Source: Silanimonas sp021297925 (GTDB lineage Bacteria; Pseudomonadota; Gammaproteobacteria; Xanthomonadales; Xanthomonadaceae). Taken from it: a DNA stretch of 64,000 nt. Both the position numbers and the translations under genes were made by a program. The notes beneath the pieces are model-generated. The model had not been told where the DNA came from and searched no databases. It saw only the letters and a list, made by a program, of their open reading frames with translations. The stretch covers positions 73,603 through 137,602 of the forward strand of contig JAPZTL010000017.1 of NCBI GenBank assembly GCA_027532825.1. The letters run 5' to 3'. The first letter of the stretch is position 1. The number at the start of each line of letters is the position of its first letter. Of the stretch, positions 8,783 through 17,455 are shown in pieces.

Positions 8783-9366
8783 GCGCGGGGCAGGCCCTCG
8801 ACGAGCCGGCCCTGTGGCGCGTTCCGGCGCTCGACGCCCCGCCGCCGCCGAAGCCACCCTCGATCCAGGAGCTGCAGCGCATCGAGGAGCAGGCGCGGCA
8901 GGCCGGTTTCGAGGCGGGGAAGCGCGAGGGCTTCGCTGCCGGGCAAGCCGAGGTGCGCCGGCTGGTCGCCCAGATCGAGGGCGTGGTCGATGCCTTCGCG
9001 CGTCCGCTCGGCCGCCTCGAGGACGACGTGCAGGCCGCGCTCGGCCAGCTCGCCGTGCGCATCGCCGGTGCGCTGGTCGGCCGCGCGGTGGAAGCCGATC
9101 CGGCCCTGCTGGCCCAGCTCGTCCGCACCGCGCTCGATGCCGTCGGTGATGGGGGTCGTCCGGTGGAGCTGCGCTTGAACCCGGTCGACGTCGAGGTGCT
9201 GGCGCCGTGGTTGCCGCAGTGGGGCGACGCCCGCGTCGTGGCCGACGTGCAGATCGCCCGCGGCGACGCCCGTGTGCACGGCGATGGCGTGCGCATCGAC
9301 GCGCGGATGGAGGCGCGGCTGATGGCGGCGCTCGCCGCCGTCGGCCAAGGCGGGAGCGGCCCATGA
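8779..9366 (+). CDS. fliH: Flagellar export apparatus regulator FliH
   Basis: FliH binds the export ATPase FliI, inhibits it when free and docks it to the export gate and C-ring. The 195-residue product has a Pro-rich N-terminus (PPPPKPPSIQELQ), a central helix with small-residue repeats (GFEAGKREGFAAGQAE, the AxxxG/GxxxG-type run typical of FliH), and a C-terminal domain with LRLNPVDVEVL. ATG overlaps the fliG stop by 4 bp. It is followed by fliI with a 4-bp overlap, the usual order. Confidence 0.93.
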   Translation: MSAGQALDEPALWRVPALDAPPPPKPPSIQELQRIEEQARQAGFEAGKREGFAAGQAEVRRLVAQIEGVVDAFARPLGRLEDDVQAALGQLAVRIAGALVGRAVEADPALLAQLVRTALDAVGDGGRPVELRLNPVDVEVLAPWLPQWGDARVVADVQIARGDARVHGDGVRIDARMEARLMAALAAVGQGGSGP

Positions 9367-10727
9367 GCAACGCGACCGGTCCCCTGCTCGCCACCCGCGG
9401 GCCTCGCCTCGCGGCGCGCCTCGGTGCGCTCGAGCCGCAGCTCGAGCGCCTCGGCACCGTGCGCGAGGGCGTGCTGCGCCGCGCGATCGGCCTGACCCTC
9501 GAGGCCGAGGGCCTCGAAGTGCCGCTGGGCGCCGCCGTGCGGGTGGAATCGCAGGGCGGTCGTTTCGTCGAGGCCGAGGTCGTCGGCTTCGCCGGCGACA
9601 AGACCTTCCTGATGCCGACCACCGACCTGCACGGGCTGCTGCCGCGTGCCCGGGTCGTGCCCGGCTGGTCGCGCGGGCGCGTCGCCGTCGGCGAGGGCCT
9701 GTTGGGGCGCGTGATCGATTCCGACGGCCATGCGCTCGACGGCCGCCCGACCCCGCGGCCGGACGGTTACATCGGCCTCGCCGGCGTGCCGATCAACCCG
9801 CTCCTGCGCGAGCCGATCACCCAGGGCCTCGACGTCGGCGTGCGCGCGATCAACGCGCTGCTCCCGATCGGCCGCGGCCAGCGCGTCGGCCTGTTCGCCG
9901 GTTCCGGCGTCGGCAAGTCCACGCTGCTCGGGATGATGACGAAGTACACGCAGGCCGACGTCGTCGTGGTCGGCCTGATCGGCGAACGCGGCCGCGAAGT
10001 GCGCGATTTCGTCGAGAGCACGCTCGGTCCCGCCGGCCTGAAGCGCGCCGTCGTCGTGGCCGCACCGGCCGACCGACCGCCGCTGGCGCGCATCCACGGT
10101 GCGCAGCGGGCCACGGCGATCGCCGAGTACTACCGGGACCAGGGCTTGAACGTCCTGCTGCTGATGGATTCGCTGACGCGCTTCGCGCAGGCGCAGCGTG
10201 AGATCGGCCTGTCCATCGGCGAACCGCCGACCACCCGTGGCTACCCGCCGTCGGTGTTCGCGCGCCTGCCGGGGCTCGTGGAGCGCGCCGGCATGGGGGC
10301 GGAGGGTCGCGGTTCGATCACCGCGTTCTACACGGTGCTGACCGAGGGCGACGACCAGCAGGAGCCGATCGCCGACGCCGCGCGCGCCATCCTCGACGGC
10401 CACATCGTGCTCGACCGCCGCATCGCCGATTCCGGCCTGTATCCGGCGATCGACATCGAGCGCTCGGTGTCGCGCGTGGTCACCGAGATCACCGACCTCG
10501 CCACGCGCGAGCGCATCCGCCGCCTCAAGCGGCTGCTGTCGGCCTACTCGACGCAGCGCGACCTGATCGCGATCGGCGCCTACCAGCGCGGCGCCGACCC
10601 GCTGGTCGACGAGGCGATCGCACGCTGGCCCGCGATCCAGGCCTTCCTCGGCCAGGACGTGCACGAGGGCGCGAGCCTTGCCGACAGCAAGGCGGCGCTG
10701 GCCCGGCTGCTGGAGGCCGCGCCGTGA
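9363..10727 (+). CDS. fliI: Flagellum-specific export ATPase FliI
   Basis: FliI is the hexameric ATPase of the flagellar type III export apparatus, related to the F1 beta subunit. The 454-residue product shows a Walker A loop (GLFAGSGVGKSTLLG), a Walker B region (LNVLLLMDSLTRFAQAQREI) and the family motif GEPPTTRGYPPSVFARLP. ATG 9363 (MSNATGPLLATRG) was chosen because it overlaps the fliH stop by 4 bp; an earlier in-frame ATG (9207) lies deep inside fliH. The stop overlaps the GTG start of fliJ. Confidence 0.97.
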   Translation: MSNATGPLLATRGPRLAARLGALEPQLERLGTVREGVLRRAIGLTLEAEGLEVPLGAAVRVESQGGRFVEAEVVGFAGDKTFLMPTTDLHGLLPRARVVPGWSRGRVAVGEGLLGRVIDSDGHALDGRPTPRPDGYIGLAGVPINPLLREPITQGLDVGVRAINALLPIGRGQRVGLFAGSGVGKSTLLGMMTKYTQADVVVVGLIGERGREVRDFVESTLGPAGLKRAVVVAAPADRPPLARIHGAQRATAIAEYYRDQGLNVLLLMDSLTRFAQAQREIGLSIGEPPTTRGYPPSVFARLPGLVERAGMGAEGRGSITAFYTVLTEGDDQQEPIADAARAILDGHIVLDRRIADSGLYPAIDIERSVSRVVTEITDLATRERIRRLKRLLSAYSTQRDLIAIGAYQRGADPLVDEAIARWPAIQAFLGQDVHEGASLADSKAALARLLEAAP

Positions 10728-11167
10728 ATTCCAAGCGCCTCGATCCGCTGCTTCGCCGCGCCGAGAACCGCGAGGATGCGCTGGCGAAGGAGTTGGCCAA
10801 GCGCGTGCAGGCGCACCAGCAGCAGGAGCAGCGCCTCGGCGATCTCGAGCGCTTCCGCGGCGAGTACGCGCAGCCGCCGGCGACCGGCAGCGCGGTCACC
10901 CCGGGCCTGCTGCAGAACCGCGCGGCCTTCCTCGCGAAGATCGACGACGCCGTCAGCACCCAGAAGAAGCACATCGCCACCAGCGAGGAGGCGCTGGCCA
11001 TCGAGCGCACGCGCCTGCTGCTCGCCAGCCGGGACAAGCTGGTGCTGGAGAAGCTGGCCGCCAGCTACCGCTCGGCGGAACAGCGTTTGCAGGACCAGCG
11101 CGACCAGCGCGTGCTCGACGATCTCGGCGCGCGCCAGCACCACGTCCGCCGCGAGGAGACCCCCTGA
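10724..11167 (+). CDS. fliJ: Flagellar export chaperone FliJ
   Basis: FliJ is a small coiled-coil protein that sits in the FliI ring and recycles export chaperones. The 147-residue product is almost entirely predicted coiled coil, rich in K/E/Q/R (LLRRAENREDALAKELAKRV, QQQEQRLGDLERFRGEY). The start is GTG at 10724, which overlaps the fliI stop by 4 bp (GTGA). The stop shares a base with the fliK ATG. Length and position match fliJ; sequence conservation in this family is weak, so context carries much of the call. Confidence 0.9.
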   Translation: MNSKRLDPLLRRAENREDALAKELAKRVQAHQQQEQRLGDLERFRGEYAQPPATGSAVTPGLLQNRAAFLAKIDDAVSTQKKHIATSEEALAIERTRLLLASRDKLVLEKLAASYRSAEQRLQDQRDQRVLDDLGARQHHVRREETP

Positions 11168-12441
11168 TGCCCGCCGTCCTGATGAACGCCGCAGTCCCTG
11201 CGCCTGGCGTCGGCCCTGCCGGCCCGGCCTCGCCGACCGACCCGGTGCCGGCCGACGATGGCGCCTTCGCGGCGGCGCTCGCGGAGGCGCGGGACGCGGA
11301 CGCCGAGGACGAGACACCAACGGCCGCCGCCGACGCGGGGATTCCGGCATTGGTTGCTGCCTTGGCGACCCTTCCACCGTCGCCGAACGCGCTGCCTCCC
11401 GAGAACGCCCCGGCCGACTCCGTGACCGTTGCGGCGCTCGTGCCCGGTGCGCCGGTGGCCTTGGGCGCGCCGACGCCAGCCAGCGAAGGCGCGACGTCGC
11501 CCGGCTGGCCGCCGCCGGGGCTCGCGGCGCTGTTCCCGACCGCGGCGATCGCGGGCGATCCGCCCAGCCCATCCGCGCCGATGACGGCCGCCGTGACGTG
11601 GGGCCCGACGACGCGGGCGACCGGCCCGGAGGCCGCGGCGCCGCCGGCGAGTGCGGGCACGACCACGCTCCGCGGCCTGCTCGCCGGGCTCGCGGGCGTC
11701 GCGCCACCGAACGATGCGGTCGCACCGGAGGCCTCGCGGTCCGCGGCCCCGACGGTGGCCGCGCCGGCGCCGGCGACGACCCCGGCGGCGCTGGCCGCGC
11801 CGATCGTCGCTGCGGCCGATGCGGCGATCCCCCTCAAGCTCGAGGCGCTCCGCGCGATGGCCGTTCCGGTCGCGGTTCGCGAGGCGATCGCTGCGGTCGG
11901 CGAGCCCCTCGCCGCGCCGATCGGTCCCGATGGCCTCGATGTGGCCGCGTGGTCGCCGCTGGCGCCCACCCCGCTGCCCCGCCTCGACCTCGCCGCGGCC
12001 TTCCCGGCCCCGGTGCCGGTGCACGACCCGCGCCTCGCCGAGGCGATGGCCACGCGCGTGCAGTGGATGGCCGAACGCGGCGGCGGCGAAGTCACGCTGC
12101 GCGTGGCGCCGGAGGGCCTGGGACCGGTCGAGATCCGCCTGCAGCTGGACGGCGACCGCGTCGATCTGGGGTTGCAGGCGGCGCAGGCCGAGACTCGCCA
12201 GGCCTTGCAGGACGCCTTGCCGAAACTGCGCGAGATGCTCTCGCAGAGCGGCCTGCAGCTTGGCCATGCCGATGTCGGCCAGCGGCAGTCGTCCGGCGCG
12301 TCGCCGAACGGCGACGGCCGCGACGGCGCGCGCTCCTTCGGCGGCGACGCCCGCGGCACCAACGCCCCCGATGATGCCGCCACGCCGATCGTCGTGCGTT
12401 CGCCACCGCGCGGCAACGGCCTGCTCGACCTGTACGCCTGA
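11167..12441 (+). CDS. fliK: Flagellar hook-length control protein FliK
   Basis: FliK measures hook length and switches export specificity through FlhB. The 424-residue product has a long Ala/Pro-rich, low-complexity N-terminal ruler region (about 1-280) and the conserved C-terminal Flg_hook domain (about 290-380: GGGEVTLRVAPEGLGPVEIR, LREMLSQSGLQLGHADV). It ends with a Gly/Asp-rich tail and NGLLDLYA. The ATG at 11167 shares a base with the fliJ stop. It is the last gene of this flagellar run; the next 159 bp contain no recognisable gene. Confidence 0.92.
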   Translation: MPAVLMNAAVPAPGVGPAGPASPTDPVPADDGAFAAALAEARDADAEDETPTAAADAGIPALVAALATLPPSPNALPPENAPADSVTVAALVPGAPVALGAPTPASEGATSPGWPPPGLAALFPTAAIAGDPPSPSAPMTAAVTWGPTTRATGPEAAAPPASAGTTTLRGLLAGLAGVAPPNDAVAPEASRSAAPTVAAPAPATTPAALAAPIVAAADAAIPLKLEALRAMAVPVAVREAIAAVGEPLAAPIGPDGLDVAAWSPLAPTPLPRLDLAAAFPAPVPVHDPRLAEAMATRVQWMAERGGGEVTLRVAPEGLGPVEIRLQLDGDRVDLGLQAAQAETRQALQDALPKLREMLSQSGLQLGHADVGQRQSSGASPNGDGRDGARSFGGDARGTNAPDDAATPIVVRSPPRGNGLLDLYA

Positions 12442-12600
12442 GCGTTGGTCCTTGCGGCGTGCTCGGCACGGCGACGCGCGCGTGTCGCTGCATCCGGAAG
12501 GCCGCGTGCATCGTGGCGCATGACCTCTGTCACTTCTCCGATGCCACCCGGCGACCGCAGTCTGGCCGTGGAAACACCCCACGCAAGGAGGAATGCACGC

Positions 12601-13278
12601 ATGAAGCTCGTCGACATCTTTCTCGATCCGCCCGCGGTCTTCACCGCCGAAAAGGACGCGCCCTCTTTCCTGCTGCCGATGGCGATCATGGTCGCCGTGT
12701 CGGTGGGCATGATCCTCGCCTACTACCTGCGCGTGGATGCCGTGTGGTACCAGGACTTCTCGTTGACGATGATGGGCGAGGAGATGACGCCGGCCGAGGT
12801 CGCGCAGGCCAAGCAGTTCATGCCCAGCGCCAAGGTGCAGGGCTACATCGGCGCCGCCGGCACCCTGATCTTCGTGCCGATCATGTATGCGGTGTTCGCC
12901 CAGTACTACTTCCTTGCCGGCAAGATCGCCGGCGCGGGCCTGTCCTTCAAGCACGGTCTTTCGCTGGTCGCCTGGAGCGGCCTGCCGACCGCGCTCGGTG
13001 CTCTCGTGGGCCTGGTCGGGGCCCTGACGATGGCGCCGCAGACCGCGCAGCACACGCTGATGCTCACCCACATCGATCCGCTGCTGGTGCAACTCCCGTT
13101 CGACCACGACCTGAGCACACTCGCCAAGGGGTTCGACCTGCTTAGTCTCTGGGCCATCGCGCTCGGCGCCATCGGCTGGAAGACCTTCACCCGCAGCGGT
13201 TGGGGTTCGGCCGTCTTCGTCGCGGCGCTGCCTTCGGTGCTGATCTACGGCATCTGGCTGCTGATCGCCCTGCTCTGA
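12601..13278 (+). CDS. Yip1-family membrane protein, unknown function
   Basis: A 225-residue integral membrane protein starting MKLVDIFLDPPAVFTAEKDA, a pattern typical of bacterial Yip1-domain proteins (an N-terminal IFxxPxxxF motif followed by four to five hydrophobic helices). Helices are visible near 27-44, 82-103, 118-140, 172-190 and 205-224. ATG 12601 was chosen for the strong AAGGAGGA ribosome-binding site 9-10 bp upstream; an earlier in-frame ATG (12445) lacks one. It is 19 bp before the efflux adaptor gene and may belong to that operon. The function of Yip1 proteins in bacteria is not established. Confidence 0.75.
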   Translation: MKLVDIFLDPPAVFTAEKDAPSFLLPMAIMVAVSVGMILAYYLRVDAVWYQDFSLTMMGEEMTPAEVAQAKQFMPSAKVQGYIGAAGTLIFVPIMYAVFAQYYFLAGKIAGAGLSFKHGLSLVAWSGLPTALGALVGLVGALTMAPQTAQHTLMLTHIDPLLVQLPFDHDLSTLAKGFDLLSLWAIALGAIGWKTFTRSGWGSAVFVAALPSVLIYGIWLLIALL

Positions 13279-13297
13279 CCCTCCCGGCCCCTCGTCC

Positions 13298-14512
13298 ATG
13301 CGCATCCCGAAGAAAGCCCTGATCGCGGGCGGCATCGTCGTCGTCCTCGCCCTGCCCTTCATCGCCAAGCGCGGTGGCAGCGATGCGGTGGAGGTTCAGG
13401 CCGCCACCGCCGCGCCGCAGGCCATCCGCCCCACCATCCTCGCCTCCGGCACCCTGGCCTTCCGCACCGAGGTGAAGCTCACCGCGGAAGTGCTGGCGCA
13501 AGTGAGCGAGGTGCTGGTGAAGGACGGTGACCGCGTGCAGCGCGGCCAGGTGCTGCTGCGCCTCGACCCGGAGACCTACCGCAACGCCATCGAGCGCGAG
13601 GAGGCCAGCCGTCGGCAGGCCCTGATCAGCATCGAGCGCCAGCGCGTGACGCTGGCGCTTCGCGAGAAGCAGTTCGAGCGCTACCAGCGGCTGGCCGACG
13701 CACAGACGATCGACCGCGCGCGCTTCGACGAGGAGAAGAACCAGCTCGAGCTCGCGCGCATCGAACTGAAGAGCAGCGAGGAATCGCTCAAGCGTTCCGA
13801 GGCCATCCTCGCCGACGCCCGCGAGACCCTGGCCAAGACCGAGATCATCGCGCCCATCGACGGCATCGTCGTTGCCGTGCCGATCAAGGCCGGCGAGATG
13901 GCGATCCCCTCGACGCAGGCACTGGCCGGCGCGCAGCTCATGACGCTGGCCGACACCAGCGCCATCGAGGCGCGCCTGAAGGTCGACGAGGGCGACATCG
14001 CCAAGGTCGCCGCCGGCCAGAAGGTCGAGGTGTATCCGGCCGCCTTCCCCGATGTCGCCGTGCCCGGCGTAGTGCGGCAGGTGGCCTTGGCGCCGATCCT
14101 CGAGAACCAGGGCCGTGCCTACGAGGTCATCACCGAACTGACACCGCCGGCGGGCTTGGCCTTGCGCTCCGGCATGAGCGCGCGCGCCGACCTCTTCCTC
14201 GGCGACGGCACCTCGAGGCTGGCCGTTCCCGTCGAAGCGGTCATCGCCACCGAGCCCGAGCCGCGCAAGACCGCCCACCACGTGTGGCGCATCGTCGACG
14301 GCAAGGTGAACAAGATCGAAGTGCAGGTGGGCGAGGCCGACGACCGCTGGCAGGCCATCACCTCGGGTCTTTCCGAGGGTGATCGCGTGGTCTCGGGCCC
14401 GGGCCGTGCGCTGCGCCAGCTGATGGACGGCGGCAGCGTCAAGGAGATCGAGGCCAAGGACGACGAGGACGCCGAGGACGAAGACACCGACGCCGAGGAC
14501 GACGCCGGGTGA
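13298..14512 (+). CDS. MacA-like periplasmic adaptor of an ABC efflux system
   Basis: A 404-residue membrane-fusion protein of the HlyD/RND-adaptor family, expected to connect the inner-membrane ABC transporter encoded next to an outer-membrane channel. It has an N-terminal anchor helix (ALIAGGIVVVLALPFIA), a lipoyl half (VLVKDGDRVQRGQVLLRLDP), a long helical hairpin (about 95-185), the second lipoyl half (TEIIAPIDGIVVAVPIKAGE) and a beta-barrel region. The last about 20 residues are almost pure Asp/Glu (DDEDAEDEDTDAEDD), which is unusual for the family. The stop overlaps the GTG start of the ATPase gene. The substrate cannot be read from sequence. Confidence 0.9.
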   Translation: MRIPKKALIAGGIVVVLALPFIAKRGGSDAVEVQAATAAPQAIRPTILASGTLAFRTEVKLTAEVLAQVSEVLVKDGDRVQRGQVLLRLDPETYRNAIEREEASRRQALISIERQRVTLALREKQFERYQRLADAQTIDRARFDEEKNQLELARIELKSSEESLKRSEAILADARETLAKTEIIAPIDGIVVAVPIKAGEMAIPSTQALAGAQLMTLADTSAIEARLKVDEGDIAKVAAGQKVEVYPAAFPDVAVPGVVRQVALAPILENQGRAYEVITELTPPAGLALRSGMSARADLFLGDGTSRLAVPVEAVIATEPEPRKTAHHVWRIVDGKVNKIEVQVGEADDRWQAITSGLSEGDRVVSGPGRALRQLMDGGSVKEIEAKDDEDAEDEDTDAEDDAG

Positions 14513-15186
14513 TCGAGCTCGTCGGCATCCACAAGCACTACCTGATGGGCGACCAGGAGGTCCGCGCCCTCGACGGCGTCGACCTCTTCATCGACCGCAA
14601 CGAGTACGTCGCGTTGATCGGCCCCTCCGGCTCCGGCAAGTCGACGCTGATGAACCTGCTCGGCTGCCTCGACACGCCGAGTGCCGGCCACTACCTGCTC
14701 AACGGCCGCGACACCGCGACGCTCGACGACAACGAGTTGGCGCACGTGCGCAACCGCGAAGTGGGCTTCGTGTTCCAGAGCTTCCACCTGCTGCCGCGCA
14801 TGAGCGTGCTCGACAACGTGATGCAGCCGCTGGTCTACCGCGGCCTGCCGCGCGCCGAGCGTCGCCGCCGCGCCGTGGAATCGCTGGAGCGCGTGGGCCT
14901 GGGCAACCGCCTCGACCACCGGCCGAACCAGCTCTCCGGCGGCCAGCGCCAGCGTGTGGCCGTGGCCCGCGCGCTGGTGGGTGAACCGTCCCTGTTGTTG
15001 GCGGACGAACCCACCGGCAACCTCGATTCGCGCACGTCCTCCGAGATCATGGCGCTGTTCGACGCGCTGCACGCGCAGGGCCAGACCGTCGTCGTCGTGA
15101 CCCATGAACCCGATATCGCCGCGCATTGCCACCGCACCGTGCGCATCGGCGACGGTCGCATCGTCGAAGACCGGAGGACGCGCTGA
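14509..15186 (+). CDS. MacB-type ABC transporter ATP-binding protein
   Basis: A 225-residue ATPase subunit with Walker A (GPSGSGKSTLMNLLG), Q-loop region (VFQSFHLLPRMS), signature LSGGQRQRVAVARAL, Walker B (LLLADEPTGNLD) and H-loop (VVVVTHEPD). The LolD/MacB-type Walker B with PTGNLD and the neighbouring FtsX-like permease place it in the type VII (mechanotransmission) ABC group. The start is GTG 14509, overlapping the adaptor stop by 4 bp. The stop shares a base with the permease ATG. Confidence 0.94.
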   Translation: MIELVGIHKHYLMGDQEVRALDGVDLFIDRNEYVALIGPSGSGKSTLMNLLGCLDTPSAGHYLLNGRDTATLDDNELAHVRNREVGFVFQSFHLLPRMSVLDNVMQPLVYRGLPRAERRRRAVESLERVGLGNRLDHRPNQLSGGQRQRVAVARALVGEPSLLLADEPTGNLDSRTSSEIMALFDALHAQGQTVVVVTHEPDIAAHCHRTVRIGDGRIVEDRRTR

Positions 15187-16406
15187 TGCAGGCCCTGCTC
15201 GAAGCCTTCCGCGCGGCGCTGGCCAGCCTGATGGCCAACCGCATGCGCAGCGTGCTCACCACGCTCGGCATCGTCATCGGCACCGGCTCGGTGATCGCCG
15301 TCGTGTCGCTGGTGCAGGGGTTCTCGGCCTCGATCAAGAACCAGCTCGCCGACCTCGGCGGCAGCACGCTGACGCTGCAGGCCGTTAACACCAACGAGAA
15401 CTTCCAGAGCGGCCGGCTCAACTACATCACCTTCGACGACCTCGACGTGCTGCGTTACCGCGTGCCCGGCGTCGGCCAGGTGGCGCCGATCATGGTCGTC
15501 AACGTACCCGGCATCAGCTACAAGGGCCGAACGGTCATCGGCGATGTCCGTGCCAGCAACGCCGACTACGCGGCCGTGTACGCGCGCTGGCCGGTGAAGG
15601 GTCGCTTCCTCGCGCCGGCCGACGACCGCGGGCGCCGCAAGGTGGCGGTGATCGGCGAGAAGCTGCGCGTCGACCTCGACATGCCGGAAGACCCGGTGGG
15701 CGAGTACCTCCGCATCGGCAACGAGTGGTTCAAGGTGATCGGACTGATGGAGAAGCAGGGCGACCTGCTCGGCTTCAGCCTCGACAATTACCTGATCATT
15801 CCCTTCGATGTCGGCCGCTCGATGATGGGCGCGAGCAACCGCCCCTTCATGCAGGCGAGCTTCACCGTGCCCGATCTCGAGCAGGTGAACGCCGTGCGCG
15901 AGCGCGTCACCCGCGCGATCCGCACCGCGCGGCGCACGCCGGCCGGCGAGGGCAACACGTTCAAAGTGGAAGCGGCCGACGCCTTCGTGAAGCAGTTCGA
16001 CCAGATCGCCGGCACGGCCACGCTGGTGGTGGGCGGCGTGGTCGGCATCAGCTTGCTCGTCGGCGGCATCGGCATCATGAACATCATGCTGGTGTCGGTG
16101 ACCGAGCGGACCCGCGAGATCGGCATCCTCAAGGCCCTGGGCGCCACGCGCCGCGACATCCTCGTGCAGTTCCTGCTCGAGGCCGCGATGCTGGCTCTGC
16201 TCGGTGGGATCATCGGCATCGTGCTCGGCATTGCGGCGGGCGTCGGCATCGCCTCGATGATCCCGGGCTTCCCACCGGCCTCGGTGCCGGTCTGGGTGAT
16301 CGCCGCGGCGGCGGGATTCTCGGCGCTTGTGGGCGTCATCTTCGGCATCATGCCGGCCTCGAAGGCCGCGGGGCTCGACCCGATCGAGGCGTTGCGCTAC
16401 GAGTGA
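15186..16406 (+). CDS. MacB/FtsX-type ABC transporter permease
   Basis: A 406-residue permease with the FtsX-family layout: one N-terminal membrane helix (RSVLTTLGIVIGTGSVIAVV), a large periplasmic domain (about 50-280) and three C-terminal helices (ATLVVGGVVGISLLVGGIGI, a helix near 325-350 and AAAGFSALVGVIFGIMPA). NIMLVSVTERTREIGILKAL and the terminal ASKAAGLDPIEALRYE are hallmark MacB sequences. With the two preceding genes it forms a MacAB-like tripartite pump; the outer-membrane partner is not encoded here. ATG 15186 overlaps the ATPase stop. Confidence 0.94.
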   Translation: MQALLEAFRAALASLMANRMRSVLTTLGIVIGTGSVIAVVSLVQGFSASIKNQLADLGGSTLTLQAVNTNENFQSGRLNYITFDDLDVLRYRVPGVGQVAPIMVVNVPGISYKGRTVIGDVRASNADYAAVYARWPVKGRFLAPADDRGRRKVAVIGEKLRVDLDMPEDPVGEYLRIGNEWFKVIGLMEKQGDLLGFSLDNYLIIPFDVGRSMMGASNRPFMQASFTVPDLEQVNAVRERVTRAIRTARRTPAGEGNTFKVEAADAFVKQFDQIAGTATLVVGGVVGISLLVGGIGIMNIMLVSVTERTREIGILKALGATRRDILVQFLLEAAMLALLGGIIGIVLGIAAGVGIASMIPGFPPASVPVWVIAAAAGFSALVGVIFGIMPASKAAGLDPIEALRYE

Positions 16407-16453
16407 GGGCGGCCTTGCCGCTGGCTTGATGGCGGACGCCCCAGGCTTCCGCC

Positions 16454-17455
16454 ATGCCCGAGCTTCTCGAACTCACTCCCGAAGGCCTGTACTGCCGCGC
16501 CGGCGATTTCCACGTCGATCCGTGGCGTCCGGTGCCGCGTGCCGTGGTGACGCACGGGCATGCCGACCACGCGCGCCCGGGCATGGGCGTGGTGCACGCC
16601 GCCGAGCCCGGTCTCGGCCTGCTGCGTTGGCGGCTCGGGACGAACCAGGCGCTGCAGGGCCACGGCTATGGCACGCCGTTCCGGCTGGGCGACGCGCGGG
16701 TTTCCCTGCATCCGGCCGGCCACGTGCTGGGCTCGGCGCAGGTCCGCATCGAAGTCGATGGACGCGTCTGGGTGGTCAGCGGCGACTACAAGCGCGACGA
16801 GGACCCGACCTGCGCGCCCTTCGAGGTCGTGCCCTGCGATGTGTTCATCACCGAGGCCACGTTCGGCCTGCCGGTCTACCGCTGGCGGCCGGCCAGCGAG
16901 GTCGCGGCCGAGATCCGCGCCTGGTGGGACGCTTCCGCCGCGCGCGGCGAAGCGGCGCTGCTGCTGTGTTACGCGCTCGGCAAGGCGCAGCGGATCCTTG
17001 CCGAACTGGCGCGTTTGCCGGGGGGGCTCAACCGCGAGGTGCTGCTGCATGGCGCGATGGGGCCGGGCGTGGCGATCTACCGCGACGCGGGCGTGGTGCT
17101 GCCGCCCACGCGTCCGCTGTCGGAGGAGGCCCGTGGCAAGGACCTGGCCGGCGCGCTGGTGCTGGCGCCGCCCTCGGCCGTCGGCTCGCCGTGGATGCGT
17201 CGGTTCAAGGCGGTGAGCGTCGGTTTCGCCTCGGGCTGGATGCAGCTGCGCGGCAACCGCCGCCGGCGCGGCGTCGATCGCGGCTTCGTGGTCAGCGACC
17301 ACGCCGACTGGGACTCGCTGCTGCGCACCTGCCGCGCAACCGGCGCACGCCGCGTGCTGGCCACGCACGGCAACACCGAGGCGCTGGTGCGCGTGCTGCG
17401 CGACGAGGGCCTCGACGCGGCGGCGCTGAAGACCGAGCTTGGCGGCGAAAACTGA
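16454..17455 (+). CDS. Ligase-associated DNA exonuclease, metallo-beta-lactamase fold
   Basis: A 333-residue nuclease of the metallo-beta-lactamase/beta-CASP type, the first member of the ligase-associated DNA damage response cassette. The metal-binding HxHxDH motif is seen as THGHADHA (about residues 34-41), and further ligands are probably at HPAGHVLGSAQ and VVSGDYKRDEDP. RGVDRGFVVSDHADWDSLL near the C-terminus is characteristic of the family. It is expected to trim DNA ends for the adjacent ligase. The stop overlaps the ligase ATG. It carries a run of seven G near 17030. Confidence 0.92.
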   Translation: MPELLELTPEGLYCRAGDFHVDPWRPVPRAVVTHGHADHARPGMGVVHAAEPGLGLLRWRLGTNQALQGHGYGTPFRLGDARVSLHPAGHVLGSAQVRIEVDGRVWVVSGDYKRDEDPTCAPFEVVPCDVFITEATFGLPVYRWRPASEVAAEIRAWWDASAARGEAALLLCYALGKAQRILAELARLPGGLNREVLLHGAMGPGVAIYRDAGVVLPPTRPLSEEARGKDLAGALVLAPPSAVGSPWMRRFKAVSVGFASGWMQLRGNRRRRGVDRGFVVSDHADWDSLLRTCRATGARRVLATHGNTEALVRVLRDEGLDAAALKTELGGEN

